Below are positions 35,361 to 44,994 of a stretch of DNA of 64,000 bases, one piece after another. The notes under the pieces were generated by a model, which was not told the DNA's origin, did no database searches, and saw only the letters and a list, made by a program, of their open reading frames with translations. Origin of the DNA: Candidatus Zixiibacteriota bacterium (GTDB lineage Bacteria; Zixibacteria; MSB-5A5; GN15; FEB-12); the NCBI GenBank assembly GCA_022571845.1, contig JACZXB010000001.1, positions 310,001 to 374,000 on the forward strand, written 5' to 3'. Each line of letters starts with the position of its first letter. Within the stretch, counting starts at the first letter, position 1. A program made the position numbers and the translations under genes.

Positions 35361-35446
35361 GATACAGAAGCCAATTGTGGGTAGATAGATGACGCTACAT
35401 CGCCTTACATGTTGGACACGTACTTGAAATCATGTGGGAGGAAATC

Positions 35447-36112
35447 ATGTCAGAAATTAAAAACAATTTGGTATGCTGCATGTCGGTGTTTACTTTGTTT
35501 GCATTTCTCAACTTTATCGTTGGCTGTACTGCCAGCGCAAACATCTCCTTTGAAGATGTAGAAAAGAAGCCTAACATGTCCATCCCGCGGGTAGTCTTAG
35601 TGACAGAAATTGTTGGGGTCACTCTACGCGCTGGAGGTGAAGTAAAATTTAACGAGCAACGCGGCATTTACGACAGGAAGGCAGACTGGATAAGAGGTAC
35701 AATTCTTGTCGGTGATTCTGTGGAAATACTTCTGAGTGATATAGAGTATGTAATATTGCGGAGAGCTGGTATTGAAAGATCACAGACAATCAAGGTCGAA
35801 GCCCAGGGCTTCAAGAAAACCCAAAAAACGCAATCGTGGAAAGTGGTCGATGGCAGGAGTGTACGACCGGGCAATGTAGTACGGTTTGGCGGTGCAGGTG
35901 GCAAATATGATGTAGAAAAGCAGCTCATCACGGGCATTACCGAGAATGGTAAGAATGTCGAGATTGCAGTCGATGAAATTCTATTTTTTCAGTTCAGGAA
36001 GTTCAGTGCCTTGAACACTGTTGGAATTGTCGGTCTTTTTTTTCTGGTAGCTATTATAATCTGCGCAGCTGATCCCGCTGGATGCTCAGGGGAATGGGAC
36101 GACTGGAATTGA
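35447..36112 (+). CDS. probable lipoprotein with internal repeats (paralog 2)
   Basis: About 221 residues from the ATG at 35447, which has GGGAGG six bases upstream; an in-frame ATG five codons earlier is less likely. The leader ends at FIVGC, a better lipoprotein cysteine than in paralog 1. Two repeat units (about residues 45-100 and 125-170) share the GG-x-Y-D-x-E-K-x-I-x-G and VEI patterns of paralog 1, separated by a longer linker. A hydrophobic segment at about 183-200 ends with an acidic, tryptophan-rich tail (GEWDDWN). No known family; likely a membrane-associated protein. Confidence 0.7.
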   Translation: MSEIKNNLVCCMSVFTLFAFLNFIVGCTASANISFEDVEKKPNMSIPRVVLVTEIVGVTLRAGGEVKFNEQRGIYDRKADWIRGTILVGDSVEILLSDIEYVILRRAGIERSQTIKVEAQGFKKTQKTQSWKVVDGRSVRPGNVVRFGGAGGKYDVEKQLITGITENGKNVEIAVDEILFFQFRKFSALNTVGIVGLFFLVAIIICAADPAGCSGEWDDWN

Positions 36113-36244
36113 AGGGCAGTGTGATTCAAGTGAAGCGAGTAACACATTTATTGCTCAATTTCTTTACGGTAGCAGACCGCACCGCGCTGTGAGCAGTGAT
36201 AGGCCGCAGTTATTGTCTATAGTTTGAGTATTTACGTTATCCTG

Positions 36245-36290
36245 CTCTCAAGAAGTACTCCACAACCAGCTGAAAAGTTCTAAGCTCGTC
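36245..36290 (+). repeat. trailer repeat, copy 2
   Basis: Contains AGTACTCCACAACCAGCTGA then AAAGTTCTAAGCTCGTCC, matching 35146-35190 after paralog 1. Confidence 0.7.
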
Positions 36291-36346
36291 CTGTCGGAGA
36301 CCGGTTTAACACCAGTCATGTTTGTTTTAGTCTTGAGCTTACAATT

Positions 36347-37840
36347 CTAATTGCTGCGCCAGTTACTGAGCATTTCTACCAAAAGACGGGTTCCAAAACC
36401 GGTCGGACCTTTGGGAGTGTACTCACTGCCCTTCGGCTCGGCATCCAGATAAGCTATATCTATATGCGCCCAGGGGTGATTGCCGATGAAGTTTTCTAAG
36501 AATGCTGCTGCTGTCAAAGTTGCAGCGGCGCGACCTCCGGAATTCCACAGGTCGGCTATTGGCGACTTCATTGCCTCGCGAAAATCATCCCACATCGGCA
36601 ATTCCCAAACCCTTTCAGCGCTTAAATCCGCAGCTTTGCGTAGACCATTAGCGAGTTTTCTATTATTGCAGACAATCGGAGCTCCGGCGTAGCCCAGAAT
36701 ATACAAGGCCGCACCGGTAAGAGTTGCAATATCTATTACTGCTTCGGGCTTAAACTTGGTGGCATAGTCCAGAGCATCAGCAAGTATCAGTCTCCCCTCG
36801 GCATCAGTATTAATAATCTCGACAGTCAGTCCTTTGCGGGTTTTGATAATGTCACCCGGTTTGACGGCCTTGCTGGAAGGCATATTTTCAGTAGAGGGAA
36901 TCAAAGTTACTATATTAAGCGGCAGCTTGAGCCTGGCGGCCGTGACAATTGTTGACAGCATAACAGCCGCTCCGGTCATATCCTGTTTCATTTCGTGCAT
37001 ATTGAGCGACGGCTTAATAGATATGCCGCCGGAATCAAAAGTTACTCCTTTACCAACCAGTACAATCGGAGCTCTTCTGGCAGACCCGCCTTTGTATTCC
37101 AAAATTATAAAACGGGGCGGTTCAGCTGAGCCCTGGGCGACCGATAGCAGCGCACCCATTCTCTCTTTTATGATTTCCGGTTTTCCTAATATCGTGCACT
37201 TTATTTTATGTTCTTTAGCAAGTTTTTCTGCCTGCCGGGCAAGTATTGTTGGAGTCAAATCATTGGCCGGCGTATAGCTGAGTCGTCTGGCTAAAAGCTG
37301 CCCTTCGGCGATTATCTGGCCTCTTCTTACTGCCTTTTCAAGTTTCTTTAAGTCTTTCTTTCCGGTAACCACAAAAGTGCAGCTACTTACAGCTGACTTT
37401 TTTTTAGCTTCGCTGGTCGTTTTGTAATCCAGCATCTTGAAACCACCCAGCAGAAAACCTTCGGCGGCTGCCTGAAAATATTCAGGCGAAGAAAAACTAT
37501 CAAAGTAAAACCCTAAAGATTTCCCTGTGGTAACCGCAGCATGGCGCGAAGCTATGCCGGCAGCTTTTCTGAAACTATCGTGATTTATCTTTCTCTTTTC
37601 ACCCAGCCCGATTAAGAGCACCCGCGATGCCGTGACGCTTTCGGGCTTATACAAGACCGCTGTTTGTTTGGCATTCCCCGTAAATTCCTTAGACGACAAA
37701 AGAAGTTTTAAGCTGCCGTTTGAGACTTGGTCCAGTTCAACAAGCCGCTTGTTATTTAGTTTTGTGTAGGCCGGTGTGAAAACTACCAGAGTGTCAACAT
37801 CAATATCGTATAGCTCACCATGAGTGAATTTGAAATTCAT
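36347..37840 (-). CDS. pepA: leucyl aminopeptidase (M17)
   Basis: About 497 residues from the ATG at 37840, which has AAGGAG eight bases upstream; a TTG at 37864 is rejected. The catalytic metal ligands lie in VGKGVTFDSGGISIKPS and NTDAEGRLILADAL, the M17 signature, with the substrate-loop lysine in the first motif. The N-terminal macro-like domain (about 1-165) is present. It removes N-terminal residues from peptides in the cytoplasm as a hexamer. It is downstream of aroC, separated by a MITE-like element. Confidence 0.92.
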   Translation of the reverse strand: MNFKFTHGELYDIDVDTLVVFTPAYTKLNNKRLVELDQVSNGSLKLLLSSKEFTGNAKQTAVLYKPESVTASRVLLIGLGEKRKINHDSFRKAAGIASRHAAVTTGKSLGFYFDSFSSPEYFQAAAEGFLLGGFKMLDYKTTSEAKKKSAVSSCTFVVTGKKDLKKLEKAVRRGQIIAEGQLLARRLSYTPANDLTPTILARQAEKLAKEHKIKCTILGKPEIIKERMGALLSVAQGSAEPPRFIILEYKGGSARRAPIVLVGKGVTFDSGGISIKPSLNMHEMKQDMTGAAVMLSTIVTAARLKLPLNIVTLIPSTENMPSSKAVKPGDIIKTRKGLTVEIINTDAEGRLILADALDYATKFKPEAVIDIATLTGAALYILGYAGAPIVCNNRKLANGLRKAADLSAERVWELPMWDDFREAMKSPIADLWNSGGRAAATLTAAAFLENFIGNHPWAHIDIAYLDAEPKGSEYTPKGPTGFGTRLLVEMLSNWRSN

Positions 37841-37918
37841 AGGTTTCTCCTTTTGTTTTGACAAACCTATACAAAATTGTCAGGCAGGGCAAGAAAGCTG
37901 ATGATTTGAGTACTAATG

Positions 37919-38068
37919 CTTAGGGGCCTGTTGAAAATGGTCCAAATCAGTCATTGCGCGTCCCGATTCTATCGGGACGCGGCAATCTCAAGCGTTGAGG
38001 CACAAGGAGATTGCTTCGTCACTTCATTTCTCGCAATGACGTAACGGGGTTTTTCAAGATGCCCTTAG
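37919..38068. repeat. MITE-like palindromic element between aroC and pepA
   Basis: About 150 bases with imperfect terminal inverted repeats: left CTTAGGGGCCTGTTGAAAA (from 37919) and right, in reverse, CTAAGGGCATCTTGAAAAA. Inside, GTCATTGCGCGTCCCGATTC and the mirror TCTCGCAATGAC, plus CAATCTC/GAGATTG, form nested palindromes. Similar intergenic repeats (GTCATTGCG...CGCAATGAC) are common in many bacteria. The right end covers the aroC stop codon. Confidence 0.7.
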
Positions 38069-39264
38069 AGGGGAGAATCCAGATAGGATGCAAAATTTCT
38101 CTCAATCTCGGTCATATTATCGCAGCCGAATTTTTCTAAAAACGCCCGGCAGATAACATAGGCGGCCATAGCCTCACAAATAACGGACAGAGCCGGCACC
38201 ACGCAGTTGTCGGTACGCTCGACCATGGCTTCTACCTGTTTCTTAGTCTTTACGTCAACTGTTTTAAGCGGCTGGTTCAGGGTTGAAATCGGCTTTGAAG
38301 CTACCCTGATTATTACATCTTCACCGTTGGTAATACCGCCTTCGAGTCCGCCGGCATTATTTGTTTTACGATAAAAATCTTTCTTTTTTTTGTCGGAGCC
38401 TGGCTCATAGTAAATTTCGTCGTGCACTTTGGAGCCTCGCAGTCCGGCGTTCTCAAAGCCGCGTCCGATTTCTACGCCTTTAACTGACTGAATTGAGACC
38501 ATCGCCTGTGCCAGTCCGGCATCGAGACGATTGTTCCATTGAGAAAAACTTCCCAGTCCTGCCGGCAGGCCGCGTATTATCAACTCGGCTACTCCTCCCA
38601 CAGAATCGCGAGACTTTTTGGCCGCTCTTATGGCCGCTATCATTCTTTCTTCGGTCTTAAGCTCCAGGCAGCGGACTTCGGAGTTTTCAGTTGTTTCGAT
38701 GATTTTGTCTAAGTCTGAAATGTCGTAGCCGGCCTCAAGTTTTACGTCAGCTATCTGAACAACATGAGCAGCGAACTTCACCCCAAACTTTTCAAGTAAT
38801 TGTCTGGGGATAGAGCAGACTGCCACCCGGGCAGCCGTTTCTCTGGCTGAGGCTCTTTCCAGTACATTACGCATATCCTGCTGATTCCATTTGATAGCGC
38901 CGCTAAGATCGGCATGCCCGGGACGGGGAGCAGTAGTTTCGTAGGCCAGGCGCTTTTCTTTGAGACTTAAGTCTGCCGCTATCGGCTCAATCGGGTCCAT
39001 TATCTTTTGCCAGTTGGGCCAGTCCTTATTTTCAATTACCAGGGTAATCGGTCCTCCCAGGGTAATGCCGTTTCTGACACCTGAGAGAATTTTCGCCCGA
39101 TCATTTTCAATCTTCATCCTGCCTCCGCGCCCGTAGCCTTTCTGGCGGCGGCTTAACTGAAAATTGATTTTCCCAATGTCTATGGGGAAGCCGGCTGGGA
39201 AGCCTTCAAGAATAGTGGTCAATTGGGGACCGTGAGACTCTCCCGCTGTCAAAAATTGTAACAT
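38065..39264 (-). CDS. aroC: chorismate synthase
   Basis: A 399-residue enzyme that turns 5-enolpyruvylshikimate-3-phosphate into chorismate using reduced FMN, the last shared step of aromatic synthesis. Signatures: LTAGESHGPQL at the start, the RPGHADLSG loop, RASARETAARVA and the C-terminal GLEGGITNGEDV. Starts at ATG. Its TAA stop lies within the right end of the MITE-like element at 37919-38068, so the element may have supplied the last codons and stop (C-terminal SPL). pepA follows on the same strand. Confidence 0.93.
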   Translation of the reverse strand: MLQFLTAGESHGPQLTTILEGFPAGFPIDIGKINFQLSRRQKGYGRGGRMKIENDRAKILSGVRNGITLGGPITLVIENKDWPNWQKIMDPIEPIAADLSLKEKRLAYETTAPRPGHADLSGAIKWNQQDMRNVLERASARETAARVAVCSIPRQLLEKFGVKFAAHVVQIADVKLEAGYDISDLDKIIETTENSEVRCLELKTEERMIAAIRAAKKSRDSVGGVAELIIRGLPAGLGSFSQWNNRLDAGLAQAMVSIQSVKGVEIGRGFENAGLRGSKVHDEIYYEPGSDKKKKDFYRKTNNAGGLEGGITNGEDVIIRVASKPISTLNQPLKTVDVKTKKQVEAMVERTDNCVVPALSVICEAMAAYVICRAFLEKFGCDNMTEIERNFASYLDSPL

Positions 39265-39333
39265 AGTAATCTGTTAGATACCCAATTATCTTTCAAGCGT
39301 CAACGAAATGAACATGCACGATTCTTGAGAAAA

Positions 39334-40686
39334 TCAGCCCGAAGTTACATTTTCTTTATTCGCCCAGACAAACCACTTTTGCTCTTTGTCCATCTTTGAA
39401 ATGCGTTCGTCAATTCTATCATCTAAATTGATAGCTTCGGTACAGCCGGTCAGCTTATCCTGTTCGAATTGCGATATCTCTTTGACTTCATCCAGGACAG
39501 CAACAATCTTCTGAATTGATTTGTCAATTATGTTCAGATCTTTATCAAGATCCTTCAGAAGGATTTCAGATTGGCCGCTTTGTTTGCGTTGACGCATGAT
39601 TTGAGAACGGCCATATACTGCCATAATTGCGTTATTTACGTAATGAAACAATGTTGCCATGGCAGCATTTTTTGCCTCCAGAGCACTCCGGTAACGTTCT
39701 TCTTTGAAAAGTTTGTCATTTAAGTCCTGCCGAATTTTGAATAGCTGCTCAATTGTAAAGTATGCTTTCCAAATCTCCTTATTTGCCTTTGCAAGTAGAT
39801 CTTCTATACTGCCGATATCTACTCCCAGATGCTCAGCTGCTTCGATGGTACTGGACATTAGTTTACCGGTAACCGAATCGAGCTGATTCCTGGTTAATGA
39901 AAGATTATCTGCAGCCTGGTTGACTCTGGCCAGTCGGTCTTCAATCGCGCAGTCAAATCCAGAGAAGTTTTCCGGGTTCATCAGACTGGCCAGATTGATT
40001 ATTGCCTGCATCTTCTTGACTTTTTCAGACGGATTTTCAATCGTCTGGCAACCGATAGAATTAGCCATCTCTTCAGGAAGGTGCCATTTTTTGGCCAGAA
40101 GGTGGCTTATTTCATAATGGTCAATCCCCAGTATCTCGATTTCTGCGCAGCTGAGTGAGTCAACCTTGCCTTTTAATGACAAAACCTGACGATACTCAGA
40201 GGGGTAGTGATGAACTAAGAATATCAACCCAATATCGTTTAGCAGTCCAATTATGAACATTTCTTCGGACGCCTTAAGTTTCAGTTCTCTAGCCAGACTC
40301 TCAGCGGTAGCTGCGTTTAGAAGAACGTAAGTAAAAAAATCTTTCGGGTTGATTCCGGAGTTTTTTTCAATCAATTCCGGCTTTAATACAGTCGTAGACA
40401 GAGCCAGACATTTGACAGTTGATACTCCTAATACAGACACTGCCTGGTTAACCGTCGTAGTCCGGGAAAATCTCTGGTAAAAAGTAGAATTTGCTAAACT
40501 CAATATCCTGGCGGTCAAAGCAGGGTCTGTTTTGATAATTTCGGCCAGCCTCTGGGCAGAGAAATCCTCTTTGTCTACTTCGTTCAATATCTGATAGAGA
40601 GATTGCGGCAGCGAAAGCAGATTGCTGTCATCATTTATTCGCGCAATTATCTTATCACGGAGCTTATTTGACACACTTGCAGACAT
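39334..40686 (-). CDS. HDOD domain protein with C-terminal kinase-type helix
   Basis: About 450 residues from the ATG at 40686 (the TTG two codons up is less likely). Residues about 10-235 are an HDOD domain (for example TDPALTARILSLANS and GLLNDIGLIFLV), a non-enzymatic signalling module. After a coiled region, residues about 335-400 have a histidine-kinase-like dimerisation helix with H348 in FHYVNNAIMAVYGRSQIM. No ATPase domain follows. It is 57 bases downstream of the GAF/receiver gene and probably in its operon. It could be a phosphorylatable output partner; this is speculative. Confidence 0.8.
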   Translation of the reverse strand: MSASVSNKLRDKIIARINDDSNLLSLPQSLYQILNEVDKEDFSAQRLAEIIKTDPALTARILSLANSTFYQRFSRTTTVNQAVSVLGVSTVKCLALSTTVLKPELIEKNSGINPKDFFTYVLLNAATAESLARELKLKASEEMFIIGLLNDIGLIFLVHHYPSEYRQVLSLKGKVDSLSCAEIEILGIDHYEISHLLAKKWHLPEEMANSIGCQTIENPSEKVKKMQAIINLASLMNPENFSGFDCAIEDRLARVNQAADNLSLTRNQLDSVTGKLMSSTIEAAEHLGVDIGSIEDLLAKANKEIWKAYFTIEQLFKIRQDLNDKLFKEERYRSALEAKNAAMATLFHYVNNAIMAVYGRSQIMRQRKQSGQSEILLKDLDKDLNIIDKSIQKIVAVLDEVKEISQFEQDKLTGCTEAINLDDRIDERISKMDKEQKWFVWANKENVTSG

Positions 40687-40742
40687 ATCCAAAATATCGG
40701 TATCATTGGTTTTTTGCTTAGAACGAACGAAATATAATGATT

Positions 40743-43658
40743 TTATGCAGTTTTTTCGGCCATAGAGGCTTTGACCAGATTTGTAAGCTGCTCTATCCGA
40801 AACGGCTTATAGAGCACTTCGGAAATTCCTGCCTGACGCAGCTCAGACTCCGGTATACCGGCTTCCCAGCCAGTGACCAAAATTATTGGGGCATCAGGAT
40901 GAGTTTTACGCAGACGTCTGGCCAGTTCAAGCCCGGACATTGAAGGCATAGACAGGTCAGTCAGGATAAGTTCAAATCTGGTGTTTTCGGCAAGCATTAA
41001 CGCCTGCTCACCAGAAGTAGCAGTAGTTACTTCATAACCCAATGACTGGCACATGGCTGATATTAATTCGAGAATCACCGGCTGGTCATCGACCGCCAGA
41101 ATCCTTGACACCTGACTTTCACTTATTATTGAGTCAGCGGCCGCCGCCTCTTTTCTTACCGGAAATTTGAATGACAAGTACGAAGGTGAGCTGCTGAAGC
41201 GGTCAAAGGCTACCTGGCAGTCCTCTTTGCTGATTCTTTCAAGATAGACATCATCCGGGCGGCTCTTTTTTACTTCTTCAGGAAACTGGTAATTGCCGAA
41301 ACCGGAAACTGCCTCTACCGGGGGGAAATTCCTCTTATGACGGGAAATATCCAGATAAGCATTTTCATTGTCTGAATAGGTTGATATTGTAATTATATCA
41401 TCATCCTGCGTCAAGGAAGAAAATCTGGCGATAGCTGAGGTCAGCAAGCTTGCGAACTCTTTGTTGCCAAGACTGATAGATTTAAGACTGTTTAGTTTTA
41501 ATTCTATTTCTCTGGCGCGCCCTGCGATCAGATACAAATTCTCTGATACATGAGAAAGCTTAAGCTTCTGTCTGGTAATATCATTTATGGAAACTGCTGC
41601 TGATTCTACCGGGCTGCTAAGCCTGTTTGTCAAACCTGAAATATAATCCGAAGCAAGCTCGGTTTGGTCTACTATTGACTGCAGCTGTTCAAGAGATTTA
41701 TCTTCGAGATTCCCCCCCGAAATTATAATTTCGGCATTACCCATTATGGCTGAGAGATAATTATTGAGCTTATTAGTAAACTGCTCCATTTGAGGCGAGT
41801 CTGCCAGGCTCTCCTGCAGCTCCACTCTTTTTGAGAGATAACTGTTAACCGACAGCTTCAGAGAATATAGTCCGGTGCCCAGAGTAACCAGCCTTTCCCA
41901 TTCTTTTGCCTCGGACTTACCTACTTCAAAAAAGAAATAAACAACAACTCCGCAGACTTTGTCGGCGTCAATCAGCGGACTTGCAATTGTCAATTCAGGC
42001 AATCTGCTCTGGCCACTTAAACCTGACAGTAACTTCTGCCAGTCTTCACTTAATTCATTGATAACAGCTGAGTACTTTTGCTTGCCCACTATTACTTCTC
42101 CGGACATATTTTCAAATACTCTTCCCACGAAACCTTCGCCTGATGCAAACGAGATATTATTCGAGGCGTTATTTTCAAGTCCGATTGAATCAACAAGCTC
42201 CAGCCTGTTATCGCTTCCCCTGGCGAATGTCATTGCAACTGTAGAATCCGGAAGAATAGCCGCCAGGTGGTTCATCATAAACCCCGGCTTCTCTTCAAAT
42301 GACTGCTGTGAACTAATTCTCAAGAGCTGAATGATTTTCTCAAAGCCGCGCCGCTGAGTGATGCTTCTTAAAGATTGCTCCTGACGTTCAAGAACTATCA
42401 TGGCCAGGCGGGAGAAAAGATTCAGAATTTTCAGCTGGAAATTATCGAGCGTGTAGGCCTCGGACTCTCTTCTTAAAAGCAGAGCATGCCCCGGCCGGCT
42501 CTCTCCCAGGGGATAAACTAAAGTTGAAGTCGTAATATAGGTGCGGCCCCGGTCATCCTCGGATTCCTCATTTATTACCAGAGGCTTGCCCTTGTGCAGG
42601 GCCTCGGCTAAGGTTGCTGCAAATTGTTCGCTTATATTAACCAGCGGCTCGCTGCCGCCCAGGGAGTCCAGCCGCCCGCTTTGAATGGCCACTAAGTGTG
42701 CCGAGATACTTCCTGCAAAGCCTTTCAGGCTGCTGCAGAAATTATTCAATGCGTCGGTCTGTCCCAGACTGGAAATCTCTATCAATCGGCGGGCAGCGTC
42801 GTTCATTTTTGTTTGCTGGGCCGCATTTGCTTTGCCAAGATTAGCAAGTTCTTTAGACAGTCGCGCAGATTTGATTTTTTCGGCAAGCCATTCTGTTACC
42901 GGAGCAAGCACTTTAATATCCGACGGACCAAAAAGCTTTTCTGTCTCAGACATTAAGATGATGGCGCCGATTCTTTCATCTATGGAAATCAGCGGCAGAC
43001 AGAGGATTGATCTGAATCTGGAATCAGCCAGCAGAGGCTGACCTTCTGTTTCAAACTTTGTGGAAACCAGCGGCTGGCCTGTTACCAGGGCCTGGCTGAT
43101 CAGGTTCTCGTTATCCGGCAAATACTCAAAGGCAGCTGTTTCCTTTGATGACAGACCAAACGAGGTGGCCAGTATTGGTTGATTGCGGTTTCGACCTGTC
43201 AGGAATATGGCTCCGGCGCTGCGCGGAAACGTAGCGACAATCTCTTTGATTGACAGACTTAATAACTCCAAGAACTGATAGGGGCTGCGGGCGTCGCTTT
43301 GCAAATTTTGGGCAAGGTTTAATTTCTGTTCGCGGAACATTATTTCTTCTTCCCGTTCATTGTAGCCGCGGAACAGATGCAGAACTCCCCTGGTTACCAA
43401 GAAAAGACCAGCCAAAAGCAGCAAAAGGTGGCTGATATCAATAATGGCATAGGCTGAATCTACAAACCAGTTGAAGTAATCCGGAAGCGACCTGACCGCA
43501 AACCAGAGCGTGGCCACAAAGACCATAATTGAACCGGACGTAAAAGAATAATTCCCGTCAGAAATTTCTGATGAAAAAAACTTGAGGCGCTTAATCGTAA
43601 CAATTGCTGCCATCGCCAGAGATAATGCAAACAGTATGACAAGAGCAGAGGTTAACAT
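40743..43658 (-). CDS. membrane GAF protein with pseudo-kinase core and C-terminal receiver
   Basis: A 971-residue protein. Three transmembrane segments lie within residues 1-95. Three GAF-like domains follow (about 115-265, 280-430, 445-600). A dimerisation-like helix (about 625-680, TNKLNNYLSAIMGNAEII) lacks the phospho-acceptor histidine. The region where an ATPase domain should be (about 700-830) lacks the N and G boxes. The receiver at 853-971 is intact: VDDQP, phospho-acceptor D901 in LTDLSMPSMSG, and YKPF. It is therefore probably a receiver-controlled sensor or scaffold, not a working kinase. Its ATG lies immediately after the miaB stop (TGACATG). Confidence 0.8.
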   Translation of the reverse strand: MLTSALVILFALSLAMAAIVTIKRLKFFSSEISDGNYSFTSGSIMVFVATLWFAVRSLPDYFNWFVDSAYAIIDISHLLLLLAGLFLVTRGVLHLFRGYNEREEEIMFREQKLNLAQNLQSDARSPYQFLELLSLSIKEIVATFPRSAGAIFLTGRNRNQPILATSFGLSSKETAAFEYLPDNENLISQALVTGQPLVSTKFETEGQPLLADSRFRSILCLPLISIDERIGAIILMSETEKLFGPSDIKVLAPVTEWLAEKIKSARLSKELANLGKANAAQQTKMNDAARRLIEISSLGQTDALNNFCSSLKGFAGSISAHLVAIQSGRLDSLGGSEPLVNISEQFAATLAEALHKGKPLVINEESEDDRGRTYITTSTLVYPLGESRPGHALLLRRESEAYTLDNFQLKILNLFSRLAMIVLERQEQSLRSITQRRGFEKIIQLLRISSQQSFEEKPGFMMNHLAAILPDSTVAMTFARGSDNRLELVDSIGLENNASNNISFASGEGFVGRVFENMSGEVIVGKQKYSAVINELSEDWQKLLSGLSGQSRLPELTIASPLIDADKVCGVVVYFFFEVGKSEAKEWERLVTLGTGLYSLKLSVNSYLSKRVELQESLADSPQMEQFTNKLNNYLSAIMGNAEIIISGGNLEDKSLEQLQSIVDQTELASDYISGLTNRLSSPVESAAVSINDITRQKLKLSHVSENLYLIAGRAREIELKLNSLKSISLGNKEFASLLTSAIARFSSLTQDDDIITISTYSDNENAYLDISRHKRNFPPVEAVSGFGNYQFPEEVKKSRPDDVYLERISKEDCQVAFDRFSSSPSYLSFKFPVRKEAAAADSIISESQVSRILAVDDQPVILELISAMCQSLGYEVTTATSGEQALMLAENTRFELILTDLSMPSMSGLELARRLRKTHPDAPIILVTGWEAGIPESELRQAGISEVLYKPFRIEQLTNLVKASMAEKTA

Positions 43659-43659
43659 G

Positions 43660-44994
43660 TCAGTTCAAAACAGCCAGGTTTCCGTGAAGAGTGAAAGCGT
43701 CGGCACGCGTGACATTTACAGAAACTACACTGCCAACTTCCAAATCCGGCGTATCTATAAGTACTATCTTGTTGCCGTCGGTCCTGGCTCTGGAGATTTG
43801 ATCATTTCTACGTGATTTTCCTTCTACAAGTGCTGTTCGGATTTTACCTACTTCGCGCTGGTTCACCTGCTGGCCAATCTCCTGCTGAATCTTGATAAGT
43901 TTTTTTAATCTGCGAATCTTGTCTTCTTCGGGAACGTCGTCATTGAATTTGGCGGCAACTGTTCCCGGGCGAACAGAATAACGAAACATAAAGGCAGAAT
44001 CATATCGAATTTTTCTGACGGCATCCAGGGTTTGCTCAAACTCTGCTTCGGTCTCAGTCGGAAAACCAACAATTAAGTCGGTTGTGATAGACGTTTCGGG
44101 AATTCTTTTTCTAATATAATCGATGATTTTGAGGTAATGCTCAATAGTATAAATTCTGCCCATCTTCTGCAAAACCCGGTTGGAGCCTGACTGCAAAGGC
44201 AGATGAATGTGCCCCAACAACTGCGGGGTGTCTGCCATAGCGTCAACTAACCGCTTCGATAAATCCTTAGGATGTGAAGTCATAAAACGCAGCCGCGGCA
44301 ATTTTGCCTGGTTTACAACACGTTCAAGTAATTCCGGAAAGTCTATGCCGCCGCTCTTGTAACTGTTTACGTTTTGCCCGAGTAACGTAATTTCGACTAC
44401 CCCTTCATCGACCATCTTTTTTACTGCGTCAACAATATAGTCCGGAGAATGGCAAACTTCTTTGCCTCTTACATACGGCACAATGCAATAAGTGCAATAG
44501 TTATCACAGCCTCTGGTAATGGTAATAAAACCAGAATGCGGCGTCTCTTTTATGGGAGTAATAAAATCAAGATTTTCGTGCCCAAAAGCAGTCATCACTT
44601 GTTGTGTGCCTTCCACCCCGTTTAGAACATCAGGCAGTTCAAACTGGCGGTCGGTACCCAGAACATAATCAACATAAGGAACTCTCTCTTTGAGTTTCTG
44701 GCCGAGCCTCTGGGCCATGCAGCCGACTACCGCAATTTTGAGGTTTGGGCGGCGCTTTTTGTATTTGTACATCTCTCCCAGACGGCCATATACCCTGTTT
44801 TCCGCCTTTTCTCTGACAGAACAGGTGTTGAGAATAATAAGGTCGGCCTCTTCTTCTGAGGCCACCCGCCTGAAGCCTTTGGTAATCAAATTTGAGGCAA
44901 GCGTCGAGGAATCTGCCAGATTCATCTGACAGCCAAATGTCTGGATATGGAATGTCTCTGGTTTATGTCCGCTAGCGCTTTTGTTCTTTGCCAT
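43660..44994 (-). CDS. miaB: tRNA-2-methylthio-N6-dimethylallyladenosine synthase
   Basis: A 444-residue radical-SAM methylthiotransferase. The N-terminal UPF0004 domain has FGCQMN, NTCSVRE and VGCMAQ for the auxiliary iron-sulfur cluster. The radical-SAM motif is CDNYCTYCIVP, and a C-terminal TRAM domain (about 375-440) ends the protein. It adds the methylthio group to i6A37 of tRNAs reading UNN codons. Starts at ATG. It is the first gene of the operon with the GAF/receiver and HDOD genes. Confidence 0.93.
   Translation of the reverse strand: MAKNKSASGHKPETFHIQTFGCQMNLADSSTLASNLITKGFRRVASEEEADLIILNTCSVREKAENRVYGRLGEMYKYKKRRPNLKIAVVGCMAQRLGQKLKERVPYVDYVLGTDRQFELPDVLNGVEGTQQVMTAFGHENLDFITPIKETPHSGFITITRGCDNYCTYCIVPYVRGKEVCHSPDYIVDAVKKMVDEGVVEITLLGQNVNSYKSGGIDFPELLERVVNQAKLPRLRFMTSHPKDLSKRLVDAMADTPQLLGHIHLPLQSGSNRVLQKMGRIYTIEHYLKIIDYIRKRIPETSITTDLIVGFPTETEAEFEQTLDAVRKIRYDSAFMFRYSVRPGTVAAKFNDDVPEEDKIRRLKKLIKIQQEIGQQVNQREVGKIRTALVEGKSRRNDQISRARTDGNKIVLIDTPDLEVGSVVSVNVTRADAFTLHGNLAVLN

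Larger units (their letters stand above)
35023..35446 (+). other. gene-free stretch between the two paralogs
   Basis: No gene seen. It holds the trailer repeat of paralog 1 (35146-35190) and the leader repeat copy B (35285-35360). A few short palindromes occur but no clear terminator. Confidence 0.5.
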
